DNA of 64,000 nucleotides from Pyrinomonadaceae bacterium (GTDB taxonomy: Bacteria; Acidobacteriota; Blastocatellia; Pyrinomonadales; Pyrinomonadaceae), in assembly GCA_014380365.1 (NCBI GenBank), contig JACMJZ010000026.1, forward strand, positions 1 through 64,000. The letters are read 5' to 3'. The notes under the pieces were generated by a model. That model was not told where the DNA came from, did not search any database, and saw only the letters and a program-made list of their open reading frames with translations. This document shows, piece by piece, positions 1 through 10,344 of the stretch (within the stretch, counting starts at the first letter, position 1; the number at the start of each line of letters is the position of its first letter). Position numbers and translations under genes: made by a program.

Positions 1-33
1 AGGGCGTAAACGGCGGTCGAGGAGCGCCCTCCC

Positions 34-1482
34 TTACGGGCGGGCCACTGCCCCAGTCGCGGGGTTAGTTGTTGCACGCGTTGCTGGAATCTTCGCCGGC
101 GCGGGGTCACCTTTTGGCGCAACCCGACCGTTTCGAGTAAGGGCGATGCGCTTATCGCGGCTTGAGCCATCTTCGACCGCCACTTTGATCGCGCGGTACG
201 AACCATCCCGCGCTTTGTTCGTGGGGTTGTAGGTAACCACGTATTGGGTGCGGAGGTCGCGCACTATCTCATTCGCTATTTGCGGCAGTTCCGCAAGGGA
301 TTGCGGGAAGAAGGCGCGCCCGCCGGTTTCGGTGGCGAGTTTGTTAATAAGGTTGACAGCTTTTTGCTGTTCGCTCTTGCGAATAAAGCCCTTGTCTTTC
401 TCGAGCTCGTTGACAAAACCAATTACGTAGATCTGCACGTCCTCCTCGCGCAATCGCGCAAAGAGTTTGTCCTGGGAATAGTAACTGGCCCGATCTTCCC
501 CGTCGGTAATGACAATCAAAGCGCGCCGGCGCCGGTCGTTGTCGTCGCCCTTTTTGTATTGCGCAACATGCTCGGCCGTCAGGTAAACAGCGTCGATTAT
601 GGCGGTCTGTCCGCCTTCAACGTACAGGTTATCAAGCCCATCGATGAGTAAGTCGTTGTTTGAGGTGAAGTCCTGAAGCGTTTCGATTTTATCGCTGCTG
701 ATGAACCGGACCAGGAAAGTTTCATCCCCAGGCTTGTTGCTGTTGACGATGCTTTTCCCGGCGTCGATTACGCTCTGAAGTTGGAAGCGCAGGGATTGGG
801 AAGTGTCTACCGCCAGCCCGTAACTGATGGGCACTTCCTCGCGTGAGAACGTCTCGATCGGCTGCACCACGCCGTTTTCAAAAACGCGAAATTCGCTTTG
901 CCGCACGTTGTCGATGGGTCGATTGTTACGATCAATCACGCGCACGTTGAGCGTCACCAGTTCCGTGTTTACGCGCACGATGCTGCCTTCGTCAATGTCA
1001 TCTTCCGCCGGCGTCGGTGTGGGCTTCGGTATCAGCACGGGCGGCGGCGGAGGCTCTGTCAGTATGGGGATGATTTGACCAGGTAGGCGACGCGCGGCGG
1101 GAGTCGGGGTTGGCGACGGTGGCGGCGCCGTGCGGCTCGTAGTAGTTCGTGTATTAGTTTGCGCAGGCGTTTGAAGCGGCGCTGATGTTGTACGTCGAAC
1201 AGGAGTTGGTGTCGGCGTGGGTGTGGCGCGCGGGTTTGTGGTTGTGCTGCGACGGGGTCGCGAGTCTTGACCGCCCGTTTCAAACGCCGCAAAGGCGAGA
1301 GTTGACTTTAAGGGGCCCGTCACGGCCACAACGCAGGCCATTGCCAGTACCAGACCGGCCACGATCAAAGTTCTTCGTTGTTTGAGGCTGCGTTTCAAGC
1401 TGTTCATACCACCCAGGAAAGCACTCATCATTAAACTCAATCCACTTAAGAGATAAAGCCCTAATATCACTCGATCCCACAA
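34..1482 (-). CDS. VWFA-related domain protein with Pro/Thr-rich linker, Acidobacteria type
   Basis: 482 aa ORF; N-terminal TM; VNTELVTLNVRVIDRNNRPI... and DTSQSL MIDAS-like DxSxS motif, ALIVITDGEDRAS. Confidence 0.85.
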   Translation of the reverse strand: MWDRVILGLYLLSGLSLMMSAFLGGMNSLKRSLKQRRTLIVAGLVLAMACVVAVTGPLKSTLAFAAFETGGQDSRPRRSTTTNPRATPTPTPTPVRRTTSAPLQTPAQTNTRTTTSRTAPPPSPTPTPAARRLPGQIIPILTEPPPPPVLIPKPTPTPAEDDIDEGSIVRVNTELVTLNVRVIDRNNRPIDNVRQSEFRVFENGVVQPIETFSREEVPISYGLAVDTSQSLRFQLQSVIDAGKSIVNSNKPGDETFLVRFISSDKIETLQDFTSNNDLLIDGLDNLYVEGGQTAIIDAVYLTAEHVAQYKKGDDNDRRRRALIVITDGEDRASYYSQDKLFARLREEDVQIYVIGFVNELEKDKGFIRKSEQQKAVNLINKLATETGGRAFFPQSLAELPQIANEIVRDLRTQYVVTYNPTNKARDGSYRAIKVAVEDGSSRDKRIALTRNGRVAPKGDPAPAKIPATRATTNPATGAVARP

Positions 1483-1843
1483 TGTTTCGACTAATCTTAT
1501 CTAAGTCTAACCCTTCAAGGTCCGGGATGCTAAACGCAATCTGCCCCGGTTGGGTAAGACCCTTGTGAAGATGCGCGAGGAGCGTGAATGCGTTGCCGGT
1601 TAAGTCAGAACCCGGCTAGTCTGGTAGGCCGGGGTTCTTCTCAAAACCGCGTGCAGTAGCGGGCGGCCATTCCGTCGCTGCTCTTTTGCTGTTGAAGAAG
1701 CGGGCCAGCCAAGTTGATGGCTTAGTTTGAAGTAGTCTCTGTGCGTCCACAGAGGATGCACAGAGAAAACTGAAACAGGACGCCATGGAAAGGGACTGCG
1801 CTGGAAGTCGTAGGAGAGAGAGAAGGACCGGCTCGAGGCTACC

Positions 1844-2923
1844 TCAACGAGAACTCGCCACCGCGTAGTAGCCCTCTTTCGATCGGACAAACAATCTCGG
1901 CAAGCCTCTGGGCGGAGTTACTTTCACTTTGACTTTATGCCAGCGACCGTCGGTCACGAAATTCGCCGGTTTGTAACCAATCGAATATTGGTGGCGCAGC
2001 TCGAGGGCGATCTGCTCAAAGATGTCGTCCATCTCGGCGGCGCTTCGCGGGAAGAAAGCTTTGCCGCCGGAAACGTTGGCGAGTTCGTCCAGAATCCCTT
2101 GGCCCTCCATGCCCATTGAACTGCCCGCATCGCTGCCGCCCAGAATCCCCACGCCGTAAAGCGTGACGTCTGATTCTTTCAGCAGCCGGCGCAATTCATT
2201 AAACGTATAGCGTGAATTGTTGTCCTGGCCATCGCTGATCAAAAGCAGAGCCCGTTTGGGATGACTGCCGCGCTGCACCTTCTCGACTCCGAGATAACAA
2301 GCATCGTATAACGCCGTCTGGCTGCGAGTTTGGACAAACATGAGTTTGTCGAGCACGCCGTTTCCATCGCGAGTTTTATCCAGCAGCAACTGCGCCCGTG
2401 AATTGAAGGCGATCAGGAAATACTCGTCAGAGTTGTGACTGGTTTGAATAAACTTGGCCAGCGCCTCGCGCGCTCGTTTCACCTTCTCCCCGCTCATTGA
2501 TCCAGAGAGATCGAAAAGCACACCAACGGAAACAGGCGAGTCATCGTCGCTGAAGTAAGTAATTTCCTGGGGCTTCTTGTCGTCTAACACGGTAAAAGCG
2601 CTCTTGCCCAGACCGGAAACATATCGTCCGTAGGTATCCGTAACCGTAACGGTCAGAGTGATCAGATCGGTATTGACCAGGACCGGCCCGTCGACTTCAG
2701 GCGGCGGCGGCTTTTGCTGATCAGGCGGGGTCGCCTCAGGCTTTGCTGGGACTGCTTCGATTTTTGCTGGAACTGCATCAGTCGGCGTCTGCTGCGGAGT
2801 CTTATCCTGCGCGAGGGCCGCATTTATCGGAAGGGTGTCCGAAAAAGTGGAAACTGTTACAACGATTGCCAGGCAGATGGAGAGCGAGGCTATTCCCACA
2901 GCGCGTCTTGTCGGCAGGTGCAT
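1844..2923 (-). CDS. VWFA domain-containing secreted protein
   Basis: VLFDLSGSMSGEKVKRAREAL (DxSGS MIDAS), LLISDGQDNNS; paralogous to the 34..1482 protein. Confidence 0.87.
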   Translation of the reverse strand: MHLPTRRAVGIASLSICLAIVVTVSTFSDTLPINAALAQDKTPQQTPTDAVPAKIEAVPAKPEATPPDQQKPPPPEVDGPVLVNTDLITLTVTVTDTYGRYVSGLGKSAFTVLDDKKPQEITYFSDDDSPVSVGVLFDLSGSMSGEKVKRAREALAKFIQTSHNSDEYFLIAFNSRAQLLLDKTRDGNGVLDKLMFVQTRSQTALYDACYLGVEKVQRGSHPKRALLLISDGQDNNSRYTFNELRRLLKESDVTLYGVGILGGSDAGSSMGMEGQGILDELANVSGGKAFFPRSAAEMDDIFEQIALELRHQYSIGYKPANFVTDGRWHKVKVKVTPPRGLPRLFVRSKEGYYAVASSR

Positions 2924-3251
2924 GTTATCTCGCGTTCCGAGTAAGCGTAATCTTTGTTACTGACTAGAAGGGACTATCAACACAGATGCTGGCGAGACAA
3001 CGCCTGATGTCTGAAGATCTGCAATTTTGTAGATCTAATTCAGGAAAGGCTGACGCGGGAGACGCAACGCATTAATTCCTATCCAGATTGTGTCGACTGT
3101 CCGCATTGTAGGGCAGGGTGTCAGGCGGCGCAAGAAATAAGTTGGTCGCAACTTTAGCCGCTGTTGCGCGTGTAGGGTGGGGGCTTCAGAAAGGATAGCG
3201 TATGCTGCATGTTATACTCTCGCGCTGATCTGAACCGAGAAATCATAAGCA

Positions 3252-4493
3252 ATGGCTGAGTTTATTTGCCGATTAGGAACGCCCGCGGGCGAGGTGGTGA
3301 CCCGGACGATTGAGGCCGTGGGCGTGAATGAAGCGCGCGCGCGTCTGGAGCGTGAGGGTTTCCGCGTCTTCAATGTCACGCCGCCTAAGATGACTGGCGT
3401 TACCGGCCTGACTCGCCTGGGCGGACGCGGCGGTCAGCCCAAAGTTAAGGCCAGCGACTTTCTTCTGTTCAATCAGCAGCTCGCGGCACTCTTTCGAGCC
3501 GGCATTCCAATACTTCAGGCCATCACGATGTTGCGTAAGCGTGCAGCTTCGGCGCGTTTGCGCGTGGTGCTCGGGGAAGTTGAGGAACAGATCAAGGGCG
3601 GCGCGGCGCTGTCCGCAGCTTTTGCTTCGCAGGGAAGTCTGTTCCCGAGAATTTACACCGCCTCAATTTTGGCGGGCGAACGCTCCGGGGCCCTCGATGA
3701 AGTTCTCAATCGTTACGTGACCTACATGCGTCGGAACGTCGCGCTGCGGCGCAAGATTCGCGGCGCCCTCGCATATCCGCTCTTCCTGCTTTTCGCTTCC
3801 GGCATCATGGTGACGTTTCTGACGGTGTACGTTGTGCCGCGAATGTCGGATCTTTTTTCCGGGTTTGGCACCGAGCTTCCCATCGTCACTCAGATCGTGG
3901 TGGGACTATCGACCTGGCTATCGTCAAACGTGCTTTGGTTCGGACCACTGTTCATCGGTGGCAGCGTGGCCCTATTTCTCTGGTCGCGCACCGCCGGCGG
4001 GCGCATGAAAGTGGACGCATTCATTTTGAAAATTCCATTGGCGGGCAGCCTGGTGGTTCAACTCTCGGTCGCGCAAGCGACGCGTTCCCTGGCTACCTTG
4101 CTTGCCGGCGGAATCACGTTAGTCGAGTCATGGGAAATTGCGGCGGAGTCGATCACTAACCGGGAACTGCGCCGTCGTAGTTCAGACATACTGCCCATGA
4201 TTCGCGAGGGACGTACGTTTACCGAAAGCCTTGAACATGCGAACTGGGTGCCGCCCCTGGCAATTGACATGGTGGGAATTGGCGAGCGATCAGGCAGTTT
4301 GCGGGAGATGCTGGACGAGGTGGCGGTCTTCTACGACGCCGAGTCGGAGGTGCGGCTGGAACAGTTGACGACCACCCTTGAGCCTGCGATTCTGGTGGTG
4401 ATGGGAGGGATCGTGGTTACGATTTTGTTGGCTATCTACTTGCCGATCATTTCATCGATCTCAGGCGGCGCAGGCGTGACTGGCAACCGCTAA
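3252..4493 (+). CDS. gspF: Type II secretion system F family inner-membrane protein
   Basis: 413 aa; FNQQLAALFRAGIPILQAITML, three TM segments, C-terminal LPIISSISGGAG; followed by gspE. Confidence 0.92.
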   Translation: MAEFICRLGTPAGEVVTRTIEAVGVNEARARLEREGFRVFNVTPPKMTGVTGLTRLGGRGGQPKVKASDFLLFNQQLAALFRAGIPILQAITMLRKRAASARLRVVLGEVEEQIKGGAALSAAFASQGSLFPRIYTASILAGERSGALDEVLNRYVTYMRRNVALRRKIRGALAYPLFLLFASGIMVTFLTVYVVPRMSDLFSGFGTELPIVTQIVVGLSTWLSSNVLWFGPLFIGGSVALFLWSRTAGGRMKVDAFILKIPLAGSLVVQLSVAQATRSLATLLAGGITLVESWEIAAESITNRELRRRSSDILPMIREGRTFTESLEHANWVPPLAIDMVGIGERSGSLREMLDEVAVFYDAESEVRLEQLTTTLEPAILVVMGGIVVTILLAIYLPIISSISGGAGVTGNR

Positions 4494-4601
4494 CCGACGT
4501 TAGTTCGGCGGAGTTTAGAGTACAAGCTTTAGCTTGCGTCTGACCGAAGAGCAACGTAAATGTTGTACTCTGAACGCCTGGTCTTAAAGTGAACAATTCG
4601 A

Positions 4602-6269
4602 ATGAAAGAATTAATAGAAACCCCTATCCCCGAGCAAACGGACGATAGCCACGACCCTCCCGAGGTGCGAAAGGCAAAGGAGTTGGCGCGTCGATATCGC
4701 CTGACATTTGTTGAGCTCCTTCCTGCCGATCAGGAATCCCCGGTCAATTACGAACTCTTTAACGAAATCCCCGTGGATCTGATGGTGCGCCACCAGTTTC
4801 TTCCGCTCAAGCGCGATGAAAAGGGACTGCATATCGCGATGGCGGATCCGGCAGACCTCGACCGGCTTGACGAACTTGCCGGCGCTCTTCGCGCTCGCAT
4901 CGTCCCTTACGTGGCGACGGCGGGCACAATTGAACTCATCCTGCGCCGGGGCGATGCAACGCAGCGCGTGTTGCAGGAAGCGGCGTCCGGCTTTCGTATC
5001 TCATTAGTCAGGGAGACGGAAACCGGCGAGGAAGTACTCGATCTCGATCGATTGGCGACCGACTCCGACATGTCGCCGATTATCAAGCTGGTCGATACGA
5101 TTATTTACAACGCAATGGAGTCGCGCGCGTCGGACATTCACATTGAAACGCGCGACACGGAAGTGCAGGTCAAGTATCGAATCGATGGCGCGCTCTACGC
5201 CAAAGTAGACCCGATTGATCTCTCGTTTCATCAGACATTGATCTCGCGTATCAAGGTCATGTCGGAGTTGGACATTGCCGAGCGCCGCGTGCCGCAGGAT
5301 GGCCGCTTCCGCGTTCGCTACAAGGGACGCAATGTCGATTTCCGCGTCTCAATCATGCCGACCATCCACGGCGAAGACGCAGTGATTCGTATTCTCGACA
5401 AAGAACAGATCAACGAAGAGTTTAAGAATCTGAATCTGGATGTCGTGGGCTTTGACGCTGACGACTTGCGGAAGTTTCGCCACTACATCGCCGAACCTTA
5501 CGGCATGGTGCTGGTGACTGGCCCCACCGGCTCAGGCAAGACGACCACTCTCTATGCGGCGCTCAACGAGATTCGAAATGAAGAAGACAAGATAGTCACG
5601 ATCGAAGACCCGGTTGAGTATCAGTTGCACGGCATCACTCAAATTCCCGTCAACGAAAAGAAGGGGCTGACCTTTGATCGCGGGCTCCGTTCAATTCTGC
5701 GTCATGACCCGGACAAGATCATGGTCGGGGAAATACGCGACACCGAAACAGCCCAGATTGCTATCCAGTCTGCGCTGACCGGCCATCTTGTGTTTACAAC
5801 CGTTCACGCCAATAACGTCATCGATGTTATCGGTCGCTTTTTGAATATGGGCGTCGAGCCTTACAACTTCGTCTCCTCGCTAAACTGCGTGTTGGCCCAG
5901 CGACTGATTCGTATCCTGTGCCCTTATTGCAAGCGGGAGTACCGCGCGAAAGATGAGGAGTTGGTCGATTCGGGACTGCGCCTCGAGGAGCACCGCGATA
6001 CGCCATTCTTTATGAACACCGGGTGCGACTCGTGCAACCATACGGGCTACCGTGGCCGAACGGCGATTCATGAGTTGCTGGACCTTTCCGACAATATTCG
6101 CGAGATGATAGTCGAACGCCGGCCTGGTTCAGAGGTTCGCCGGGCGGCCGAGGCCGAAGGGCTCAGGAGCCTAAGGGAATCAGCGCTCAAGAAGGTATTT
6201 GCCGGAATTTCCACGCTGCATGAGATTAATCGCGTTACGTTCGTACATGAGATCAGCGCCGGCAAGTGA
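4602..6269 (+). CDS. gspE: Type II secretion/type IV pilus assembly ATPase GspE/PilB family
   Basis: Walker A GPTGSGKTTTLY, DPDKIMVGEIRDTETA, tetracysteine CPYCKREY...CDSCNHTGYRGR. Confidence 0.95.
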   Translation: MKELIETPIPEQTDDSHDPPEVRKAKELARRYRLTFVELLPADQESPVNYELFNEIPVDLMVRHQFLPLKRDEKGLHIAMADPADLDRLDELAGALRARIVPYVATAGTIELILRRGDATQRVLQEAASGFRISLVRETETGEEVLDLDRLATDSDMSPIIKLVDTIIYNAMESRASDIHIETRDTEVQVKYRIDGALYAKVDPIDLSFHQTLISRIKVMSELDIAERRVPQDGRFRVRYKGRNVDFRVSIMPTIHGEDAVIRILDKEQINEEFKNLNLDVVGFDADDLRKFRHYIAEPYGMVLVTGPTGSGKTTTLYAALNEIRNEEDKIVTIEDPVEYQLHGITQIPVNEKKGLTFDRGLRSILRHDPDKIMVGEIRDTETAQIAIQSALTGHLVFTTVHANNVIDVIGRFLNMGVEPYNFVSSLNCVLAQRLIRILCPYCKREYRAKDEELVDSGLRLEEHRDTPFFMNTGCDSCNHTGYRGRTAIHELLDLSDNIREMIVERRPGSEVRRAAEAEGLRSLRESALKKVFAGISTLHEINRVTFVHEISAGK

Positions 6270-6300
6270 CCGGCAAGTGACCGGCAAGGTGACCGGCAAG
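6259..6300 (+). repeat. 11-bp tandem repeat ccggcaagtga (about 3.7 copies) spanning the gspE stop codon
   Basis: ccggcaagtga ccggcaagtga ccggcaaggtga ccggcaag. Confidence 0.95.
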
Positions 6301-6499
6301 CAAAACATACGATAAACTTCAGCTTGCCGTAACGACGAACGGCCCTGTTCAAGGAGAAACTAAAGCATTACCGGCCAGTCGATTTGGGGAACGAAACTCT
6401 CTACTTTACGTGTAACAGTAAGTTTCCGGCAGAGTTGCATCCTGGCTTCCACAACGGCATTATTAGGCCACTAACCGTCCAGTCCTACTGAGAGACACT

Positions 6500-9202
6500 A
6501 TGAAATATAAGATACACACCCGAACCCCGATTTCCCTGTTGCTTGCCGTTTGCATTTTGATGATGCCGATCGTCGCGCTGGCCAAGAAAGGCGAGAAAAA
6601 CTTCAAACAGGGAATGCGTTATGAGGCAGCCCAGCAATGGGAAAAAGCGGCGCAGGAGTTTACGCTCGCGCTCGCCGCCGATCCCTCCAACGTGGACTAC
6701 CAGCTGCATTTTCGGCGCGCCAGCTTTAACGCCTCGCAGTCGTTTATGCAGCAGGGACGCGCCCTCGCGGAGCAGCGAGATTTCGTAGGAGCGTATAACG
6801 CCTTCAGGCAAGCGTTTGGGTACGATCCAGTTAACGAGTTAGCGGTATCAGAGATGGAGCGAATGCTTCACCTCCAGCGCGTCAAAGAATCACAGAATGG
6901 CAATGGCGGCCCGGCCAAGACGGGAGAACCTCAGCAGGGAAATCTGGGTGCGCCCGCACAGCCTCAGGAAGCCCCCCCGCCTGCCCCAAGGGCGCCGGAA
7001 GTGTTACGCGTCGTCACTTTCAGCGGAGACCTCAAGTCGTATATCCGCACCCTGGCTGAGCAACTGAACCTGAATGTTATTTTCGACCGGCAGTCGTTCG
7101 TGCAGCCGAAGACAATTGATATAAACTTGCGCGACGTCACCACTTCGCAAGCTCTCGACTACATCTTTCTTCAGGAAGGCCTATTTTTCCAGAAGCTGAG
7201 CCGTCGCACCATCGTGGTCGCTGATCAAACACGACGGCCTCAATATCAGCAACTCGTCTTGCGTACTTTCTTTCTCGCTAATTCCGAACCTGAAAAGGCG
7301 AAGATCCTGATCGGCCAGGCGATTCCTCCGTCCGTGGGCCGCCCGCAGACAATCGTGGTTGCCGACAAAGACACCAACAGTTTGACCGTGCGCGATACGG
7401 CGGAAAACGTGCGGCTAATCGGGGAACTACTCCAGAGCATCGATAAGGATCGCGCCGAAGTTGTGATGGACGTGAACATCTACGAAGTTTCAAAAAGCGA
7501 TCTGATGCAGTTTGGAAACCAACTTGGAGATTCAACCTCGCTGACTACTCTCGGGGGACTGCGGTCGTCGGGTACCACGTTCGGTGGGTTGGCGCGAGCT
7601 CTGGCGCCAGGGGCGGCGACGGCGACGTCATTGCCGGTAGCCTTTGGCGCGGCCCTCATTCTCCCTGCATCGCAGTTCCAAGCTTTGCAGAGCAGGAGCA
7701 ATACGAAGCTGATTGCTTCAACTCAGGTCCACGCTTTCAATGGTGAAGAATCAACCGCACGCATCGGACAGCGCGTGCCGGTGCAAACCGCCCAGGCTTT
7801 TCCGTTTGGCGTTCAGACGGGAACGACCACACCCACGCCGGGAAATCCTTTTGGCGGTGGCGGCGGCTTTCCGGTGATTAACTATGAACCAACCGGGCTA
7901 ACCCTGAAGTTTACACCGCAGGTATTTCCCAATCATGACGTGCAGGTCAAGATGTCGATTGAATCCAAAGACGTGCTGGGCGCAAGCACTCTGACACCGA
8001 CATTTACCGAAAGAACAATAACCGGAACCGCACGCGTGCAGAACAACCGCACCATGATGCTGGCCAGCGTTTCTCAGGATGTGCACACCACCGGCCGGCG
8101 GGGATTGCCGATTCTGGGGCTGATTCCTGTGTTGGGTCGGTTGTTCACCGCGCCCACGCGGGACGAGCGGCGGATTGATATTGTGATTGCGGTCACGCCG
8201 CGCGTGTTGCGCGCGCCGGCGATTACGCCGCGTGATGAAGAGATGCGGCCTAGCGGAACGCTACAGTCGCCCACGACGGGCACACTCGAAGCGATGCTCC
8301 GCGAGTCTGATCGCGAAGAACAGTTGGCGGAATGGCGTCTGCAACAGCAGAACGCAGCGACCGCCAGAACTGCTGCGGCCCAGTCGTCGCCTGTGGTGCC
8401 GGCAACAGCTTTGGTGATTCCTGCGCCGGCGCCGGTGCAAACCAGTGCGGCTGAGACTGTAGTCGCGAAAGACGCCGCAAGAGAGATGACTAGTCCGGCG
8501 GCGGCCACTACGGTCGCGCAACTGTCGCCCGGATCGTCCTTGGCGAGTGACGCGTCGGGCTCTGTCGAAGAGTTACCGGCTTTTGTGCCCGCCCCCAAAT
8601 CGCTGGTTAGCAATCGTTCGGCGGCGGAAGTTGCGGCGGTGAACACGAATGCGAATCTCAATGGAGAGGCGCGGGCGGTGCTGACAAGCCTGACGAACTC
8701 GAATAAGACGGTGCCAGTTGAGGCAGTAGTTAGTCCGCGCAGCGGTAGAACTGCCCAGCTAAGGCTGACACCTGGCGGCGACCAGATCACGCAGGTAATG
8801 AAGGTTGGCGAGAAACGGCGGTTTGCGGTCGAACTCAACTCGGATGTGTCGCTGGCGATGGCGGTATTGGCGCTGCGGTTTGATCCGAAAGTCGTGAAGA
8901 TCAATTCCGTCTTGGCTGGGAAGCTCCTGAGTGGCGTTGATGCCCAGGGGGCGGCCACAGGTGCAGTGCCGACTGTTACACAGTCCACGGATCCGACTGG
9001 TCTCTGTCTGATCTCGATATCGACTCTGAATGGCGCACCCGCCATGAAGGGTGCGGGAACGCTCGTCTTCATAGAGATCGAAGGTGTCGGGGTGGGCGAT
9101 GCCGCGTTCGCATTTGAAAAAGGCGCCATGCACTTGGTGGCGACAGACGCGCGTGATGTGACGCTGGTTGCGATCACGGCTCGCGCAGTTGTGAATCAGT
9201 AA
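6500..9202 (+). CDS. gspD: Secretin GspD with C-terminal cohesin-like domain
   Basis: Secretin core (VPVQTA..., TGLTLKFTPQVFPNHDVQVKMSIES, GLPILGLIPVLGRLF); C-terminal VGEKRRFAVELNSDVSLAMAVLALRFDPKVVKINSV resembles cohesin. Confidence 0.92.
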   Translation: MKYKIHTRTPISLLLAVCILMMPIVALAKKGEKNFKQGMRYEAAQQWEKAAQEFTLALAADPSNVDYQLHFRRASFNASQSFMQQGRALAEQRDFVGAYNAFRQAFGYDPVNELAVSEMERMLHLQRVKESQNGNGGPAKTGEPQQGNLGAPAQPQEAPPPAPRAPEVLRVVTFSGDLKSYIRTLAEQLNLNVIFDRQSFVQPKTIDINLRDVTTSQALDYIFLQEGLFFQKLSRRTIVVADQTRRPQYQQLVLRTFFLANSEPEKAKILIGQAIPPSVGRPQTIVVADKDTNSLTVRDTAENVRLIGELLQSIDKDRAEVVMDVNIYEVSKSDLMQFGNQLGDSTSLTTLGGLRSSGTTFGGLARALAPGAATATSLPVAFGAALILPASQFQALQSRSNTKLIASTQVHAFNGEESTARIGQRVPVQTAQAFPFGVQTGTTTPTPGNPFGGGGGFPVINYEPTGLTLKFTPQVFPNHDVQVKMSIESKDVLGASTLTPTFTERTITGTARVQNNRTMMLASVSQDVHTTGRRGLPILGLIPVLGRLFTAPTRDERRIDIVIAVTPRVLRAPAITPRDEEMRPSGTLQSPTTGTLEAMLRESDREEQLAEWRLQQQNAATARTAAAQSSPVVPATALVIPAPAPVQTSAAETVVAKDAAREMTSPAAATTVAQLSPGSSLASDASGSVEELPAFVPAPKSLVSNRSAAEVAAVNTNANLNGEARAVLTSLTNSNKTVPVEAVVSPRSGRTAQLRLTPGGDQITQVMKVGEKRRFAVELNSDVSLAMAVLALRFDPKVVKINSVLAGKLLSGVDAQGAATGAVPTVTQSTDPTGLCLISISTLNGAPAMKGAGTLVFIEIEGVGVGDAAFAFEKGAMHLVATDARDVTLVAITARAVVNQ

Positions 9203-9206
9203 GAAA

Positions 9207-9872
9207 GTGATTTACCTCCAAGCACAAGGTAAGAGTCAGTCAAAACGCGGCGACACGGTGAAAGCGGTTGAGTTTCCGGGTCGCCGCGTCACTCTGTCGC
9301 GACTGTCGGCGCGTGGAGGCCGCGACCTGCGCGGGTTCACGCTGATTGAACTCGTCATCACGGTTACGGTGCTCTCGATTCTGACGCTCGGGGTAGTGCC
9401 GTTGATGAAGCTTTCAGTAAAGCGTCAAAAAGAAGAGCAGCTCAGGTCTGCTTTGCGAGAGATGCGTTCGGCGATCGACGAGTTTCACCGCGACACTGCA
9501 CAAATGGAATGCGGAGGGACTGGTGGTCAGAACCAATATGTCGATCCACGCAGCCGGGTAAAAATATCGGAATGCACCATATTTGGCGTCGATAATATTG
9601 ATCGGTATCCGCCGGATCTGGACATATTGGTAAGCGGCGTGAATGTCGTCCCGCGAATTACGGGCCCTGTAGTCGGTTCGCAGTTGTCCACCAAAAAGAA
9701 GGTGTATCTTCGGTCGATTCCAATTGATCCGATGACCGGCGAAGCCGAATGGGATTTTCGTTCCTGTTACGACGAGGCTGATTCAGGATCGTGGGGCGGC
9801 GAAAATGTTTTTGATGTACGTTCGAAGTCGAAGGACAAAGCTCTGAATGGAGAGAAGTATAGTGACTGGTAA
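9207..9872 (+). CDS. Type II secretion pseudopilin-like protein (prepilin N-terminus)
   Basis: GFTLIELVITVTVLSILTLGVVPLMKLSVKRQKEEQLRSALREMRSAIDEFHRD; start codon uncertain (track start is a non-ATG/GTG alternative). Confidence 0.85.
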   Translation: MIYLQAQGKSQSKRGDTVKAVEFPGRRVTLSRLSARGGRDLRGFTLIELVITVTVLSILTLGVVPLMKLSVKRQKEEQLRSALREMRSAIDEFHRDTAQMECGGTGGQNQYVDPRSRVKISECTIFGVDNIDRYPPDLDILVSGVNVVPRITGPVVGSQLSTKKKVYLRSIPIDPMTGEAEWDFRSCYDEADSGSWGGENVFDVRSKSKDKALNGEKYSDW

Positions 9873-10341
9873 AACGCAGAAGGCAGCAAGCAGAAGGCAG
9901 AAGGCAGGCAATCATGAGCGTGTTGGCCGCTCTCTGCCTACTGCCCACTGCCGTCTGCCTACTGCTTTCACTGGCTTCACGCTGCTTGAGTTGATGATTG
10001 TGATCACCATCATCATCATTCTGGCGGCCATTGTACTCCCGCAGTATCAGAAGACCATTCTTGCCACGCGCGAGGCGGTGCTGCGTGACGATCTCCACAA
10101 GCTGCGCACCTTGCTCGATCAATTTGCGACCGACAAGCAAAAGTTGCCAGACTCACTCGCGGAGTTGGTTTCCGAGGGCTACATCCGTGAGGTGCCAAAG
10201 GATCCGATGACTGGGGCGGCGGATTGGAGAGAGGACAGGGGCGACGATCCAAACTCGACCAAGGACGGAGACGGCGTTATTGATGTTCATAGCTCATCCC
10301 CCGATATGTCATCGGAAGGAACGCCGTACAACGAATGGTAA
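9847..10341 (+). CDS. gspG: GspG-like pseudopilin with unusually long leader
   Basis: GFTLLELMIVITIIIILAAIVLPQYQ prepilin motif, PKDPMTGAADWRE; overlaps preceding ORF. Confidence 0.85.
   Translation: MERSIVTGKTQKAASRRQKAGNHERVGRSLPTAHCRLPTAFTGFTLLELMIVITIIIILAAIVLPQYQKTILATREAVLRDDLHKLRTLLDQFATDKQKLPDSLAELVSEGYIREVPKDPMTGAADWREDRGDDPNSTKDGDGVIDVHSSSPDMSSEGTPYNEW
9877..9968. repeat. Inverted heptanucleotide array, unit cagaagg
   Basis: cagaagg cagcaag cagaagg cagaagg cagg... / ...tctgcct actgccc actgccg tctgcct actgctt. Confidence 0.9.
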
Positions 10342-10344
10342 GCT

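Noticed and set aside
1600-1890. 96-aa minus-strand ORF between the two VWFA genes
   Set aside because: Overlaps the end of the 1844 gene and contains REP-like spacer sequence; no coding signal
8074-9177. 367-aa minus-strand ORF antisense to gspD
   Set aside because: Ser/Ala/Thr-biased shadow ORF opposite a convincing secretin; no family signature
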